This document shows positions 42,797 to 51,251 of a stretch of DNA of 64,000 nucleotides, piece after piece. Location of the stretch: NCBI RefSeq assembly GCF_028737265.1, contig NZ_JAQZAK010000015.1, positions 1 to 64,000 of the forward strand, written 5' to 3'. The first letter of the stretch is position 1. Every line of letters starts with the position of its first letter. The translations under genes were made by a program, and so were the position numbers. Source of the stretch: Actinomycetospora callitridis (GTDB lineage Bacteria > Actinomycetota > Actinomycetes > Mycobacteriales > Pseudonocardiaceae). A model generated the notes under the pieces. That model saw only the letters and a program-made list of their open reading frames with translations, ran no database searches and was not told the origin of the DNA.

Positions 42797-43783
42797 ATGG
42801 ACGTACTGGGAATCGGCAACGCGATCGTCGACGTGTTGTTCCGCAGCGACGACGACACCATCCGCGGGCACGACCTGCCCAAGGGCGGGATGACGCTCAT
42901 CGACGAGGCCCAGGCCGAGAAGCTGTACGCCGAGGCGGGCGACACCACCGAGCGCTCCGGCGGCAGCGTCGCGAACACCATCGCCATCGCGGCCGCGCTC
43001 GGCGGGGACACGGGTTACGTCGGCAAGGTGTCGGACGACCGCCTCGGCGGCTCGTTCACCGACTCGATCCGCTCGCACGGTGTCGCGTTCACGACGCCGG
43101 CGCTGTCCGGGAGCCCGGCGACCGCTCGGTGCCTGATCATGGTGACGCCCGACGGCGAGCGCACGATGTCGACGTTCCTCGGTGCCTGCACGGCGCTGGG
43201 GCCCGACGACATCGAGCAGGACGAGGTCGCCGGCAGCAAGGTCAGCCTGATCGAGGGCTACCTCGCCGACACCGAGCACGCCCGCCGGACGATCGGCAAG
43301 ATCGTCGACGCCGCGGCGAAGAGCGACGCGAAGGTCGGCCTGACGCTCTCGGACGCCGGCTGTGTCGACCGCCACCGCGAGTACTTCCGCGAGCTGTGCC
43401 GCGAGAACGTCGAGATCCTCATCGCCGACGAGGACGAGGTCGCGGCGCTCGTCGGGGACGACCCGATCGAGGGCCTGCTGCGCGACCAGGGCGGCAACTG
43501 CGAGGTCGTCGTCGTCACCCACGGCCCGAAGGGCTCGACGATCTACGGCCTCGGCGGCTCCCGCGAGGAGGTGGAGGCGCGCCCGGCCGACGAGCTCGTC
43601 GACACCACGGGTGCCGGCGACGCCTACGCGGGCGGCTTCCTCTACGGCTGGACCCGCGGGCTCGACGTCGGGGTGGCCGGCCGGATCGGCTCGGTCGCCG
43701 CCTCGCACGTCGTCGCCCAGTTGGGGGCGCAGCCCCCGGAGGACCTGCGGCAGAAGGTCGCCGCGGAGGTCCCCGACCTGTAG
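42797..43783 (+). CDS. PfkB-family carbohydrate/adenosine kinase
   Basis: A 328-residue ribokinase-fold kinase. The N-terminus MDVLGIGNAIVDVLF, GGSVANTIAIAAALGG (substrate side) and DTTGAGDAYAGGFLYGW (anion hole and catalytic Asp) are visible. M. tuberculosis has an adenosine kinase at this place (Rv2202c) but in the opposite direction, and this protein looks more like the proteobacterial adenosine/ribokinase type, so the substrate is left open. ATG with GAGAGG ribosome site. Confidence 0.85.
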   Translation: MDVLGIGNAIVDVLFRSDDDTIRGHDLPKGGMTLIDEAQAEKLYAEAGDTTERSGGSVANTIAIAAALGGDTGYVGKVSDDRLGGSFTDSIRSHGVAFTTPALSGSPATARCLIMVTPDGERTMSTFLGACTALGPDDIEQDEVAGSKVSLIEGYLADTEHARRTIGKIVDAAAKSDAKVGLTLSDAGCVDRHREYFRELCRENVEILIADEDEVAALVGDDPIEGLLRDQGGNCEVVVVTHGPKGSTIYGLGGSREEVEARPADELVDTTGAGDAYAGGFLYGWTRGLDVGVAGRIGSVAASHVVAQLGAQPPEDLRQKVAAEVPDL

Positions 43784-43800
43784 CACCCCGGACACACGAC

Positions 43801-43830
43801 GGCCCCGGACCTCGATCGAGGTCCGGGGCC
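43801..43830. terminator. perfect 30-bp palindrome between converging genes
   Basis: Arms GGCCCCGGACCTCGA and TCGAGGTCCGGGGCC are fully complementary; flanking ACAC/GTGT extends them. It can end transcripts of both the PfkB kinase and erpA. Confidence 0.9.
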
Positions 43831-43859
43831 GGTGTGCGTTCTCAGACCGTGCTGTCGGA

Positions 43860-44231
43860 TCAGTTGAAGCTGTCGCCGCAGGCGCAGGACCCGCCGGCGT
43901 TGGGGTTGTCGATCGTGAACCCCTGCTTCTCGATGGTGTCGACGAAGTCGATGACCGCACCCTGCAGGTACGGCGCGCTCATGCGGTCGACGGAGACGGT
44001 CAGCCCGTTGAAGTCGACGTTGAGGTCGCCGTCGAGGCTGCGGTCGTCGAAGAAGAGCTGGTACTTGAGACCCGCGCACCCGCCCGGCTGGACCGCGATG
44101 CGCAGCGACATGTCGTTGCGGCCCTCCTGGTCGAGCAGGGCCTTCGCCTTGCCGGCGGCGGAGTCGGTCAGCTCGACACCGTGCGCGGCCTCGGTGACCG
44201 CGGACGGCGCGGTCGGGTTCTCGACGGTCAT
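43860..44231 (-). CDS. erpA: HesB/ErpA-type iron-sulfur cluster insertion protein
   Basis: A 123-residue A-type carrier. The three ligand Cys are present: Cys52 in QPGGCAGLKYQ and the C-terminal pair in GGSCACGD (116 and 118). It delivers Fe-S clusters to apoproteins; the Rieske protein and LipA encoded in this window are possible clients. The N-terminal 18 residues are an extra disordered stretch. ATG with GGGAG ribosome site. The 170-bp gap to the next gene shows nothing. Confidence 0.93.
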   Translation of the reverse strand: MTVENPTAPSAVTEAAHGVELTDSAAGKAKALLDQEGRNDMSLRIAVQPGGCAGLKYQLFFDDRSLDGDLNVDFNGLTVSVDRMSAPYLQGAVIDFVDTIEKQGFTIDNPNAGGSCACGDSFN

Positions 44232-44401
44232 GGTTCTCCCTTGAGCTCCCGGGACGGACGCTGTGCACTACCCGCTGCGCACAACCCGGTCGCGGTGCCG
44301 TGTGTTCCTTCGGGGCGCCACATGATCTCGAAGGCCCCGCGGCCGGTCTCCATCGTCGCACACGTCGGGCGTGTGCTCATGCGTGCGCGCGCTCACCCCG
44401 G

Positions 44402-45526
44402 CTACCCGGGAGGACGCGCCCCCCACCGCTTGGCGACGCCCTCGGCGAGATCGGCCAGCCGGGCGGCGGGCTCGGCGAGGGCGGCCTCGACGGAACCCGC
44501 GTCCGCGGCGACCGAGTAGACGCCCTCGAGCCCGGCCTCCAGGGCCTCCCCCGTGCTCATGTCCACCTGGCCGGCCAGCGCGATACACGGGACGCCCTGC
44601 TCACGGGCCCGCGCGGCCACCACCGAGACGAGCTTGCCGTGCAGCGACTGGGCGTCGAGGCGTCCCTCACCGGTGACCACGAGGTCGGCGCGGGCGAGGG
44701 CCTCGTCGAGGCCCGCGACCTCGCGGACCAGCTCCCCGCCGGCGACCCTGCGGGCCCCGAGCGCCGCGAGCGCCACGCCCAGCCCGCCGGCGGCGCCGGC
44801 CCCGGGGAGGTCGGCGAGGCCGTCGCCCAGCACCGCCGCCCACGCCGTCAGCGCCGCGTCGAGGGCGGCCACGGTGTCCTCGTCAGCACCCTTCTGGGGG
44901 CCGAACACCGCCGCGGCGCCCTCCGGGCCGGTCAGCACGTGGTCGACGTCGGCGGCCACGACGAGGTCGATGCCCTCGAACCGCGCCCGGACATCCGCGA
45001 GTCCGTCGAGGCGGGCGGCCCGCGCGAGGGCCCCGCCACCGTCGGGCAGGGCGTCCCCGTCGGCGTCCCGGGCCACCGCGCCGAGCGCGGCCAGCATCCC
45101 GGCCCCGCCGTCGGTGCAGGCGGAGCCGCCGAGCCCGACGACGATCGCGGACGGCCCGTGCCCGGCGGCTGCTGCCATGAGCTCGCCCACGCCCCGGCTC
45201 GTCGCCGACGCCGCGGTGCGCGGCGTGCGCTCGTCGACGAGGTGCAGCCCGCAGGCCGACGCCGACTCGACGTACGCGGTCCCGTCCAGCTCCAGCCACG
45301 TCGCCGAGGTCGGCGCCCCGAGCGGACCCGTGACCTCCACCTCGTGCCGGGTGCCGCCGCGCGCGGTGTGCAGGACCTCGACGAACCCGGTACCGCCGTC
45401 GGCCAGCGGGAGCAGGACGGCGGTGTCCTCCGGCTCGCTCCGGGCCCACCCCTCGGCCATCGCCGTGGCCGCCTCGGCCGCGGTCAGACTGCCGCCGAAG
45501 GAGTCAGGAGCGAGCAGCACACGCAT
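44402..45526 (-). CDS. glxK: glycerate kinase
   Basis: A 374-residue glycerate kinase of the GlxK family (as Rv2205c). LLAPDSFGGSLTAAEAATAM at the N-terminus, VGLGGSACTDGGAGML and LVVTGEGRLDAQSLHGK are family blocks. It phosphorylates D-glycerate to 2- or 3-phosphoglycerate. The ATG at 45526 is chosen over the GTG at 45535, because TACGGT (45534-45539, reverse) is 7 bp before the ATG and would overlap the GTG. Confidence 0.92.
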   Translation of the reverse strand: MRVLLAPDSFGGSLTAAEAATAMAEGWARSEPEDTAVLLPLADGGTGFVEVLHTARGGTRHEVEVTGPLGAPTSATWLELDGTAYVESASACGLHLVDERTPRTAASATSRGVGELMAAAAGHGPSAIVVGLGGSACTDGGAGMLAALGAVARDADGDALPDGGGALARAARLDGLADVRARFEGIDLVVAADVDHVLTGPEGAAAVFGPQKGADEDTVAALDAALTAWAAVLGDGLADLPGAGAAGGLGVALAALGARRVAGGELVREVAGLDEALARADLVVTGEGRLDAQSLHGKLVSVVAARAREQGVPCIALAGQVDMSTGEALEAGLEGVYSVAADAGSVEAALAEPAARLADLAEGVAKRWGARPPG

Positions 45527-45533
45527 ACGGCGC

Positions 45534-45539
45534 ACCGTA
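45534..45539 (-). promoter_or_regulatory. -10 hexamer of the glycerate kinase gene (leaderless)
   Basis: TACGGT, 7 bp before the ATG at 45526. Confidence 0.5.
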
Positions 45540-45576
45540 GGGGTCTCGCGGTCTGGGGAGGCCTGTCCGGGTGCCC

Positions 45577-45582
45577 TATTCT
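45577..45582 (+). promoter_or_regulatory. -10 hexamer of the DUF3043-cobUTS operon (leaderless)
   Basis: TATTCT, 6 bp before the GTG at 45589; close to the consensus and with no ribosome site following. Confidence 0.6.
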
Positions 45583-45588
45583 GGGAAC

Positions 45589-46251
45589 GTGAACTTCTTG
45601 CGCCGTGGCACCTCGACCGGGACGGGCTCCGAGCCCGACGACGCCACGACCACCGAGGCCGACGACCGCGAGACGGTCGTCGTCGGCGAGCGCGGTGGAC
45701 GCCAGACCACCGGCAAGGGACGCCCGACGCCGGCCCGTCGCGACGCGCAGGGCAAGCGGCGCGGACCGGTGGCGCCGGCCCCCAAGACCCAGCGCGAGGC
45801 CATGAAGCGCGCGCGGGCGCTGCGCGGCACCAAGGACGACCGCCGCAAGGCCTCCGCGGACCGCCGCAAGCGCATGATGGCCGGCGACGACTCGGTGCTG
45901 CTGCCCCGCGATCGCGGGCCCGCCCGCGCCTACGCGCGCGACCTCGTCGACGCCCGGCGCAACCTCATGGGCCTCTTCATGCCCCTGGCCGTCGTCATCT
46001 TCGTGACGGTGATCGTCCCGATCCCCCAGGTGCAGACCGCCGGCAGCCTGATCTGCCTGGTCATGCTCGTGATGATGGCGCTCGAGGGCGTCATGCTCGG
46101 CCGCTACGTCGTGACGCGGGTGCGCGCGAAGTTCCCGGACGAGCAGGTCGGCGGCCTGTCCTACGGCTGGTACGCGTTCACGCGCGCCACCCAGCTGCGC
46201 CGCCTGCGGATGCCCGCGCCCCGGGTGGCCCGCGGCACCGCGATCGCCTGA
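45589..46251 (+). CDS. DUF3043 family membrane protein
   Basis: A 220-residue protein, equivalent to Rv2206. The first 125 residues are charged and Arg/Lys-rich (GKGRPTPARRDAQGKRRGP, then RKASADRRKRMM). Two membrane helices follow (LMGLFMPLAVVIFVTVIVPI and LICLVMLVMMALEGVMLGR), with the family end GLSYGWYAFTRATQLRRLR. Function unknown. The GTG at 45589 is fixed by the -10 hexamer 6 bp upstream. Followed after 8 bp by cobU. Confidence 0.9.
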   Translation: MNFLRRGTSTGTGSEPDDATTTEADDRETVVVGERGGRQTTGKGRPTPARRDAQGKRRGPVAPAPKTQREAMKRARALRGTKDDRRKASADRRKRMMAGDDSVLLPRDRGPARAYARDLVDARRNLMGLFMPLAVVIFVTVIVPIPQVQTAGSLICLVMLVMMALEGVMLGRYVVTRVRAKFPDEQVGGLSYGWYAFTRATQLRRLRMPAPRVARGTAIA

Positions 46252-46259
46252 GGGCGACC

Positions 46260-46781
46260 CTGCGCACGCTGGTCCTCGGCGGGACGCGCTCGGGCAAGTC
46301 CGCGTACGCCGAGGGGATGCTCGACGCCGACGCGCCGGTGCTCTACGTCGCCACCGCCCGCGGTGTCGACCCGGCCGCCGACCCCGAGTGGGCCGACCGC
46401 GTCGCCGAGCACCGCGCCCGCCGGCCCGCCGGGTGGCGGACGGTGGAGGACGCCGACCTCCCGGCGATACTCGACGCGCACCCCGGCGAACCCGTGCTCG
46501 TCGACGACCTCGCCACCTGGGTGACGGGGCTGCTCGACGACGCCGGCTGGGAGCGCGACGCGCCGTCGGTCGACGCGGCACGCGCGTCGCTGACGGCGGC
46601 GGTCGGACGCTTCGCCGGGACGCTGGTGCTCGTGTCGGCCGAGGTCGGGCTGGGCGTCGTGCCCTCGACGAGCGCCGGACGCCGCTTCCGGGACGAGCTC
46701 GGCGCGGTGAACCAGGCGCTCGCGGCGGTGTGCGACGAGGTGTGGCTGCTCGTGGCCGGGGTGCCCCTGCGTCTGCGCTGA
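46260..46781 (+). CDS. cobU: adenosylcobinamide kinase / guanylyltransferase
   Basis: A 173-residue bifunctional enzyme of cobalamin nucleotide-loop assembly: it phosphorylates adenosylcobinamide and attaches GMP. The P-loop GGTRSGKS (7-14) opens the protein, VLYVATAR and HRARRPAGWRTVED (guanylylation His) follow, and VLVDDLATWVTGLL and VSAEVGLGVVP close it. No ATG, GTG or TTG is in frame near the P-loop. A CTG at 46260, with GAGGG 5 bp upstream, is the evident start. First of cobUTS. Confidence 0.88.
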   Translation: MRTLVLGGTRSGKSAYAEGMLDADAPVLYVATARGVDPAADPEWADRVAEHRARRPAGWRTVEDADLPAILDAHPGEPVLVDDLATWVTGLLDDAGWERDAPSVDAARASLTAAVGRFAGTLVLVSAEVGLGVVPSTSAGRRFRDELGAVNQALAAVCDEVWLLVAGVPLRLR

Positions 46782-46828
46782 CCGGCTACGGTCGCGCCGA
46801 AATCGTCGTGTCGAGGAGGAGGAACCGC

Positions 46829-47827
46829 GTGCACCCGGTCGCCAGCTCGGCCCCGGCGGGTGTCGCGCCCCCCGACGAGACCGCCCGCGAGGAGGCCCGC
46901 GCGGCGCTGCCCGGCGGGAGCTACGGGCGCCTCGAGGAGCTCGCCGCGTGGCTCGCCGCCTGCCAGGGGCGGGCGCCGGCCCGGGCGCCGCGGCGGGTGC
47001 GGGCGGTGCTGTTCGCCGCCGACCACGGGATCGCCGCCGCCGGTGTCTCCGCCCACGCGCCCGGCGAGACCGTGGCGCGGGTGGCCGCCGCGCGCGACGG
47101 CTCGGGCGCGGTGGCCCGGTTCGCCGAGGCCGCGGGCGCCGGGCTGCGGGTCGTCGACGTCGGGCTGGCCACGCCGGTGCCCGGGGACGCGCGCGACGAC
47201 CGCGCCGTGGTGCGCGGCGGCGGTCGCCTCGACCTCGAGGACGTGCTGACCGCCGACCAGGCCGCGGCCGCGCTGCGCGCCGGGCGCGAGGTGGCCGACG
47301 AGGAGGTCGACGAGGGCGCCGACCTGCTCGTCGCCGGTGAGCTGGCCGTCGGCGTCAGCACCCCCGTCGCCGTGCTCGCGGCCGCGATGACCGGGCGCGA
47401 GCCCGTGGCCGTCGTGGGGCGTGGCAGCGGGATCGACGACCGCGCGTGGATGGTCAAGGCCGCGGCGGTCCGCGACGGGCTGCGGCGCGCCCGGGCGGTG
47501 GGCCGCGATCCCCAGGGCCTGCTGCGGGTCGCCGGCGGCGCCGACCTGGCCGCGCTCGTCGGGTTCCTCTCCCAGGCCGCCCGTCGCCGGACCCCGGTGC
47601 TGCTCGACGGCGCGGCGACGGCCGTGGCCGCGCTGCTCGCCGACACCGAGGTCCCGGGCGCGCGCGCCTGGTGGACGGCGGGCACACGGTGCACCGAGCC
47701 CGCGCAGGCCTTCGCGCTCGACGTCCTGGGACTCGAGCCGCTGCTGGACCTGTCGATGCGCGCCGGTCAGGGCACCGGGGCGCTGACCGCGGTCGGGCTC
47801 GTGCGCGCCGCGGTGTGCGTCGGCTGA
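46829..47827 (+). CDS. cobT: nicotinate-nucleotide-dimethylbenzimidazole phosphoribosyltransferase
   Basis: A 332-residue CobT. It makes alpha-ribazole phosphate for the lower ligand of cobalamin. VLFAADHGIAAAGVSAHAP, GELAVGVSTPVAVLAAAMTG, VVGRGSGIDD and the catalytic-Glu end DLSMRAGQGTGALTAVGLV are visible. The GTG at 46829 has GAGGAGGAGG upstream. Forms an operon with cobU and cobS (1 bp between cobT stop and cobS start). Confidence 0.93.
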   Translation: MHPVASSAPAGVAPPDETAREEARAALPGGSYGRLEELAAWLAACQGRAPARAPRRVRAVLFAADHGIAAAGVSAHAPGETVARVAAARDGSGAVARFAEAAGAGLRVVDVGLATPVPGDARDDRAVVRGGGRLDLEDVLTADQAAAALRAGREVADEEVDEGADLLVAGELAVGVSTPVAVLAAAMTGREPVAVVGRGSGIDDRAWMVKAAAVRDGLRRARAVGRDPQGLLRVAGGADLAALVGFLSQAARRRTPVLLDGAATAVAALLADTEVPGARAWWTAGTRCTEPAQAFALDVLGLEPLLDLSMRAGQGTGALTAVGLVRAAVCVG

Positions 47828-47828
47828 G

Positions 47829-48587
47829 GTGCCCGGCCCCTTCCGCGGCGGGGTGACGCTGGCCGTCGCGATGTTCACGGTCGTGCCCCTGCACGCGCGG
47901 CGGATCGACCGGCCCGCCGCCGCCGTGGCGCTCGCGGTGGTCCCGGTCGTGGGCGTGGTGCTCGGCGCCCTGCTGGGCGCCGGCGCCGCGGGCCTGGTCG
48001 CCGGCGGGGCGCCGGGGCTGCTCGCGGGGCTCGTGGTCGTCGGTCTCGGGGCGGCGGCGACCCGCGGGCTGCACCTCGATGGCCTCGCGGACCTCGCCGA
48101 CGGGCTCGGCAGCCACGGCGACGCGGCGCGCACGCTGGCGGTGATGCGGGACCCGGGCACCGGCGCGTTCGCGGTCATCTGGCTGGTCGTGGTGCTCGGG
48201 ATCCAGGCCACGGCGTTCGGGGCGCTGGCGGAGCGGGGCGTGGTGGCCGCGGTCGTCGGGGGCGCGCTGGCCCTGGGGCTGGGGCGCGCCGCGTTCGCCT
48301 GGGTGGCGCGGCGGGGCGTGCCCGCGGCGTCCCCGGACGGGCTCGGTGCCCTGGTCGCCGGGACCCAGCCGGCGTGGCGGGCGGCGGTGTGGGCGGTGGT
48401 GCTCGCCGGCGCCGCGTTCCCGGTGCTGGGGCTCCGCGCGGTGGTCGCGGCCCTGCTGGCGGCGGTGGTCGTCGTCCTCGTCGCGGCTCACGCCCGCCGG
48501 CGCCTCGGGGGCGTGTCGGGCGACGTGTTCGGCGCCTGCGCCGAGCTCGCCGCCACCGTCGCCCTCGCGGTGCTCGCCGTCGCCTGA
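47829..48587 (+). CDS. cobS: adenosylcobinamide-GDP ribazoletransferase (cobalamin synthase)
   Basis: A 252-residue membrane enzyme with about six helices that joins adenosylcobinamide-GDP and alpha-ribazole. GLHLDGLADLADGLGSHGD is the metal-binding signature, followed by MRDPGTGAFAV; these Asp residues sit at the membrane surface. RRRLGGVSGDVFGACAELA is the last conserved block. GTG start directly after cobT. Completes a salvage route from cobinamide. Confidence 0.93.
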   Translation: MPGPFRGGVTLAVAMFTVVPLHARRIDRPAAAVALAVVPVVGVVLGALLGAGAAGLVAGGAPGLLAGLVVVGLGAAATRGLHLDGLADLADGLGSHGDAARTLAVMRDPGTGAFAVIWLVVVLGIQATAFGALAERGVVAAVVGGALALGLGRAAFAWVARRGVPAASPDGLGALVAGTQPAWRAAVWAVVLAGAAFPVLGLRAVVAALLAAVVVVLVAAHARRRLGGVSGDVFGACAELAATVALAVLAVA

Positions 48588-48592
48588 CGCAA

Positions 48593-48636
48593 CGAACGCG
48601 CCGTTCGCTGCTTCTAGGCACGCAAAGTCCCCGTTG
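48593..48636. repeat. dispersed palindromic element, copy B (degenerate right arm)
   Basis: Left arm CGAACGCGCCGTTCG (48593-48607), TGCTTCTA spacer, and a decayed right arm (CAAAGTCCCCGTTGA). It begins 5 bp after the cobS stop and is nearly identical at its left end to copy A. Confidence 0.8.
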
Positions 48637-48676
48637 ATCGCCCAGCGGCGTCGCGCCGAGAAGGCGTCGCCTGGAG

Positions 48677-48721
48677 CGAACGGCCCGTTCGTACGCATAG
48701 AAGCAGCGAACGACCCGTTCG
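48677..48721. repeat. dispersed palindromic element, copy C
   Basis: Arms CGAACGGCCCGTTCG and CGAACGACCCGTTCG with the spacer TACGCATAGAAGCAG, the same spacer as copy D. It lies 24 bp past the ilvE stop, facing that gene; copies B and C together fill the space between cobS and ilvE. Confidence 0.85.
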
Positions 48722-48744
48722 CTCCACCAGGCGAACGGCGCGCG

Positions 48745-49845
48745 TCAGCGCAGGCGCGTCATCCAGCCCCGGGTGTCCGGGGCCGCGCCGCGCTGGATGG
48801 CGGTGAGGCGCTCGCGCAGGCGCTGGGTCATCGCGCCCGGCTTGCCGTCGGCGATGTCGTACTCGCCGCCCTCGTACTTCACGGTGCCGACCGGGGTGAT
48901 GACCGCGGCGGTGCCGCAGGCGAACACCTCGGTGAGGCGCCCGGCGGCGTTCTCCTTCTCCATCTCGTCGGTGGAGATCCGGCGCTCGCTGACCGTCGCG
49001 CCCTCCTCCTCGGCGAGCTCGAGCAGCGAGCGGCGGGTGACGCCGGGCAGCAGCGAGCCGGAGAGCTCGGGGGTGACGACCTCGACGTTGCCCGAGGGGT
49101 CGGTGAACACGAAGAAGAGGTTCATGCCCCCCATCTCCTCGATCCACCGGTGCTCGAGGGCGTCGAGCCAGACCACCTGGTCGCACCCCTGCGCCGACGC
49201 CTGGGCCTGCGCGGCGAGCGAGGCCGCGTAGTTGCCGCCGCACTTGGCCTCGCCGGTGCCGCCGGGCACGGCGCGGACGTAGTCGGTGGACAGCCAGACG
49301 GTCACCGGGGCCAGGCCGCGCGGGAAGTACGCGCCGGCCGGGGACGCGATGAGCATGTAGAGGTACTCCTCGCTCGGGCGCACGCCGAGCCCCGACGAGG
49401 AGCCGATCATGAAGGGCCGCAGGTAGAGCGAGTCCTCCCCGCCCGCGGCCGGCACCCAGCGCTCGTCGACGGCGAGCAGCTCCTCCAGCGAGCCGAGGAA
49501 CAGTTCCTCGGGCAGCGGGGGCATCGCCAGGCGCTCGGCCGAGCGGGCCATGCGCTCCGCGTTCGCCGTCGGGCGGAACGCGTGGATCGAGTCGTCGGCC
49601 CAGCGGTAGGCCTTGAGCCCCTCGAAGATCGTCTGGCTGTAGTGGAGCACGACCGCGGCCGGGTCCATCGACAGTGCCTGGTACGGCCCGACGGTCGCGT
49701 CGTGCCATCCGCGCGCGGCGTCCCAGGAGATCGTCACCATGTGGTCGGTGAAGAACTTCCCGAACCCGGGTGCGGCGAGTACCTCCGCCACACGCTCCGC
49801 GGTCGCCGGGGCGGGGTGCGGGGTGTGGGCGAAGGCCGTACTCAT
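48745..49845 (-). CDS. ilvE: branched-chain amino acid aminotransferase
   Basis: A 366-residue fold-type IV PLP enzyme, transferring amino groups between glutamate and the keto acids of Leu, Ile and Val. The PLP Lys201 lies in GGTGEAKCGGNYAAS; EEMGGMNLFFVF and ELSGSLLPGVTRRSLLEL are family blocks, and ACGTAAVITPVG binds the phosphate. Equivalent to Rv2210c. ATG start. It follows the cystathionine beta-synthase gene by 9 bp, so the two are probably co-transcribed. Confidence 0.95.
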   Translation of the reverse strand: MSTAFAHTPHPAPATAERVAEVLAAPGFGKFFTDHMVTISWDAARGWHDATVGPYQALSMDPAAVVLHYSQTIFEGLKAYRWADDSIHAFRPTANAERMARSAERLAMPPLPEELFLGSLEELLAVDERWVPAAGGEDSLYLRPFMIGSSSGLGVRPSEEYLYMLIASPAGAYFPRGLAPVTVWLSTDYVRAVPGGTGEAKCGGNYAASLAAQAQASAQGCDQVVWLDALEHRWIEEMGGMNLFFVFTDPSGNVEVVTPELSGSLLPGVTRRSLLELAEEEGATVSERRISTDEMEKENAAGRLTEVFACGTAAVITPVGTVKYEGGEYDIADGKPGAMTQRLRERLTAIQRGAAPDTRGWMTRLR

Positions 49846-49854
49846 GGTTCCAGC

Positions 49855-51222
49855 CTAGTCCGACGGGGCAAGACCGATCGCCGCCCGCGTCACCAGGCCG
49901 GCGACCCGTCCGTCGCGCACCAGCCAGGCCGCGTCGGCCCCGTCCAGACGGGTGCGCGCGTCCTCGACCCCCTCCCCCGCGCCGAGGCTCGGCGGCTCCG
50001 GGCGGACGTGGTGGCGCACCGGGTCGCCGTCGGGCAGACCGTCCAGATCCGCCGCCCTCACGGCGCCGAGGATCTCCGACGGGGCCGCCGCGCCGTCGGG
50101 CCGGTCGTGGGTCACGGGGGCGGGGCCGGGCGTCCCGGCGAGCGCCGCCCGGGCCCGCCCCACCGTCCAGGACGCGCGCACGACCGGCACCGCGACGACC
50201 GGCAGGTCGCCCACCAGCGGCCCCGGGACGTCCGCGTCCGGCTCGTCGAGGAAGCCGAGCCGTCGCAGCCAGCCGTCGTCGAAGTACTTCGAGAGGTAGG
50301 CCCGCCCGGAGTCGGGGGCGATCGCGACGACCACGTCGTCGGGACCCAGGTCGCGGGCCGCGACCAGCGCCCCCGCCACGGCCGTCGCCGACGAGCCCCC
50401 GAGAAGCAGGCCCTCCTCGCGGGCCAGGCGGCGGGCGGTGTGCATCGTCGTGCGGTCGTCGACGCGCACGATCTCGTCGGCCACCGACCGGTCCCAGTTG
50501 GCGGGCCAGGGGTCGTCGACGGTGTCGGGGTGGCGGTAGTGGCCGATCGCCTCGACGTAGTACGGGCTGCCGTCCCCGCCGCCGTAGGCCGAGGTCACGG
50601 GGTCGACGCCGACGACGCGCACCGGACCCCGCTCCTTGAGCGCCGCGCCGGTGCCCGACAGCGTGCCGCCGGTGCCGATGCCCGCGACGAAGCAGGTCAC
50701 GCGGCCGCCGGTCTGCTCCCAGATCTCGGGCGCGGTGGTGTCGTGGTGGGCCCGGGGGTTGGCGGGGTTGCCGTACTGGTCGGCGAGCCAGCCGCCGGGC
50801 GTCTCCTGGGCGATCCGCGCCGCGAGGTTGATGACGTGGCGCGGGTCGTCGCGGCGCAGTCCTCCCGGCGTCAGCACCACATCGGCGCCGTAGGCGCGCA
50901 GCGCGGCGATCTTCTCGGCGGCCGTGGTGTCGGGGACGACGATGAGCGTGCGGTAGCCGAGGAAACCGCCGACCAGCGCCAGGCCGATCCCGGTGTTGCC
51001 CGAGGTGCCCTCGACGATCACCCCGCCCGGGCCCAGCGCCCCGGAGCGCTCGGCGGCGCGGACCATCCACAGCGCCGCGCGGTCCTTGACGCTCCCGCCG
51101 GCGTTCTGCCACTCCGCCTTGACGTAGATCGTCGGCGCCAGGCCCTCGGTCACCCGCCGCAGGCGGATGAGCGGGGTGGCGCCGATGGCGTCGAGCACCG
51201 ATTCGTGGACGCTCCCGGGCAC
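49855..51222 (-). CDS. cbs: cystathionine beta-synthase-type PLP enzyme with CBS region
   Basis: A 455-residue enzyme. The PLP domain (1-320) has GATPLIRL, GGSVKDRAA (Lys46), EGTSGNTGIGLAL and AGIGTGGTLSGTG. The last 130 residues look like a CBS-domain pair but are short and Pro/Gly/Asp-rich. It would condense serine and homocysteine; a cysteine synthase role cannot be excluded. The GTG at 51222 keeps the family start near VHESVLDAIG; a GTG at 51237 is five codons longer. The 29 bp to the divergent DUF2461 gene contain a GTGTACAC palindrome. Confidence 0.87.
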   Translation of the reverse strand: MPGSVHESVLDAIGATPLIRLRRVTEGLAPTIYVKAEWQNAGGSVKDRAALWMVRAAERSGALGPGGVIVEGTSGNTGIGLALVGGFLGYRTLIVVPDTTAAEKIAALRAYGADVVLTPGGLRRDDPRHVINLAARIAQETPGGWLADQYGNPANPRAHHDTTAPEIWEQTGGRVTCFVAGIGTGGTLSGTGAALKERGPVRVVGVDPVTSAYGGGDGSPYYVEAIGHYRHPDTVDDPWPANWDRSVADEIVRVDDRTTMHTARRLAREEGLLLGGSSATAVAGALVAARDLGPDDVVVAIAPDSGRAYLSKYFDDGWLRRLGFLDEPDADVPGPLVGDLPVVAVPVVRASWTVGRARAALAGTPGPAPVTHDRPDGAAAPSEILGAVRAADLDGLPDGDPVRHHVRPEPPSLGAGEGVEDARTRLDGADAAWLVRDGRVAGLVTRAAIGLAPSD

Positions 51223-51251
51223 GCCCCGTGTGTACACGCAAAGATGGCCCC

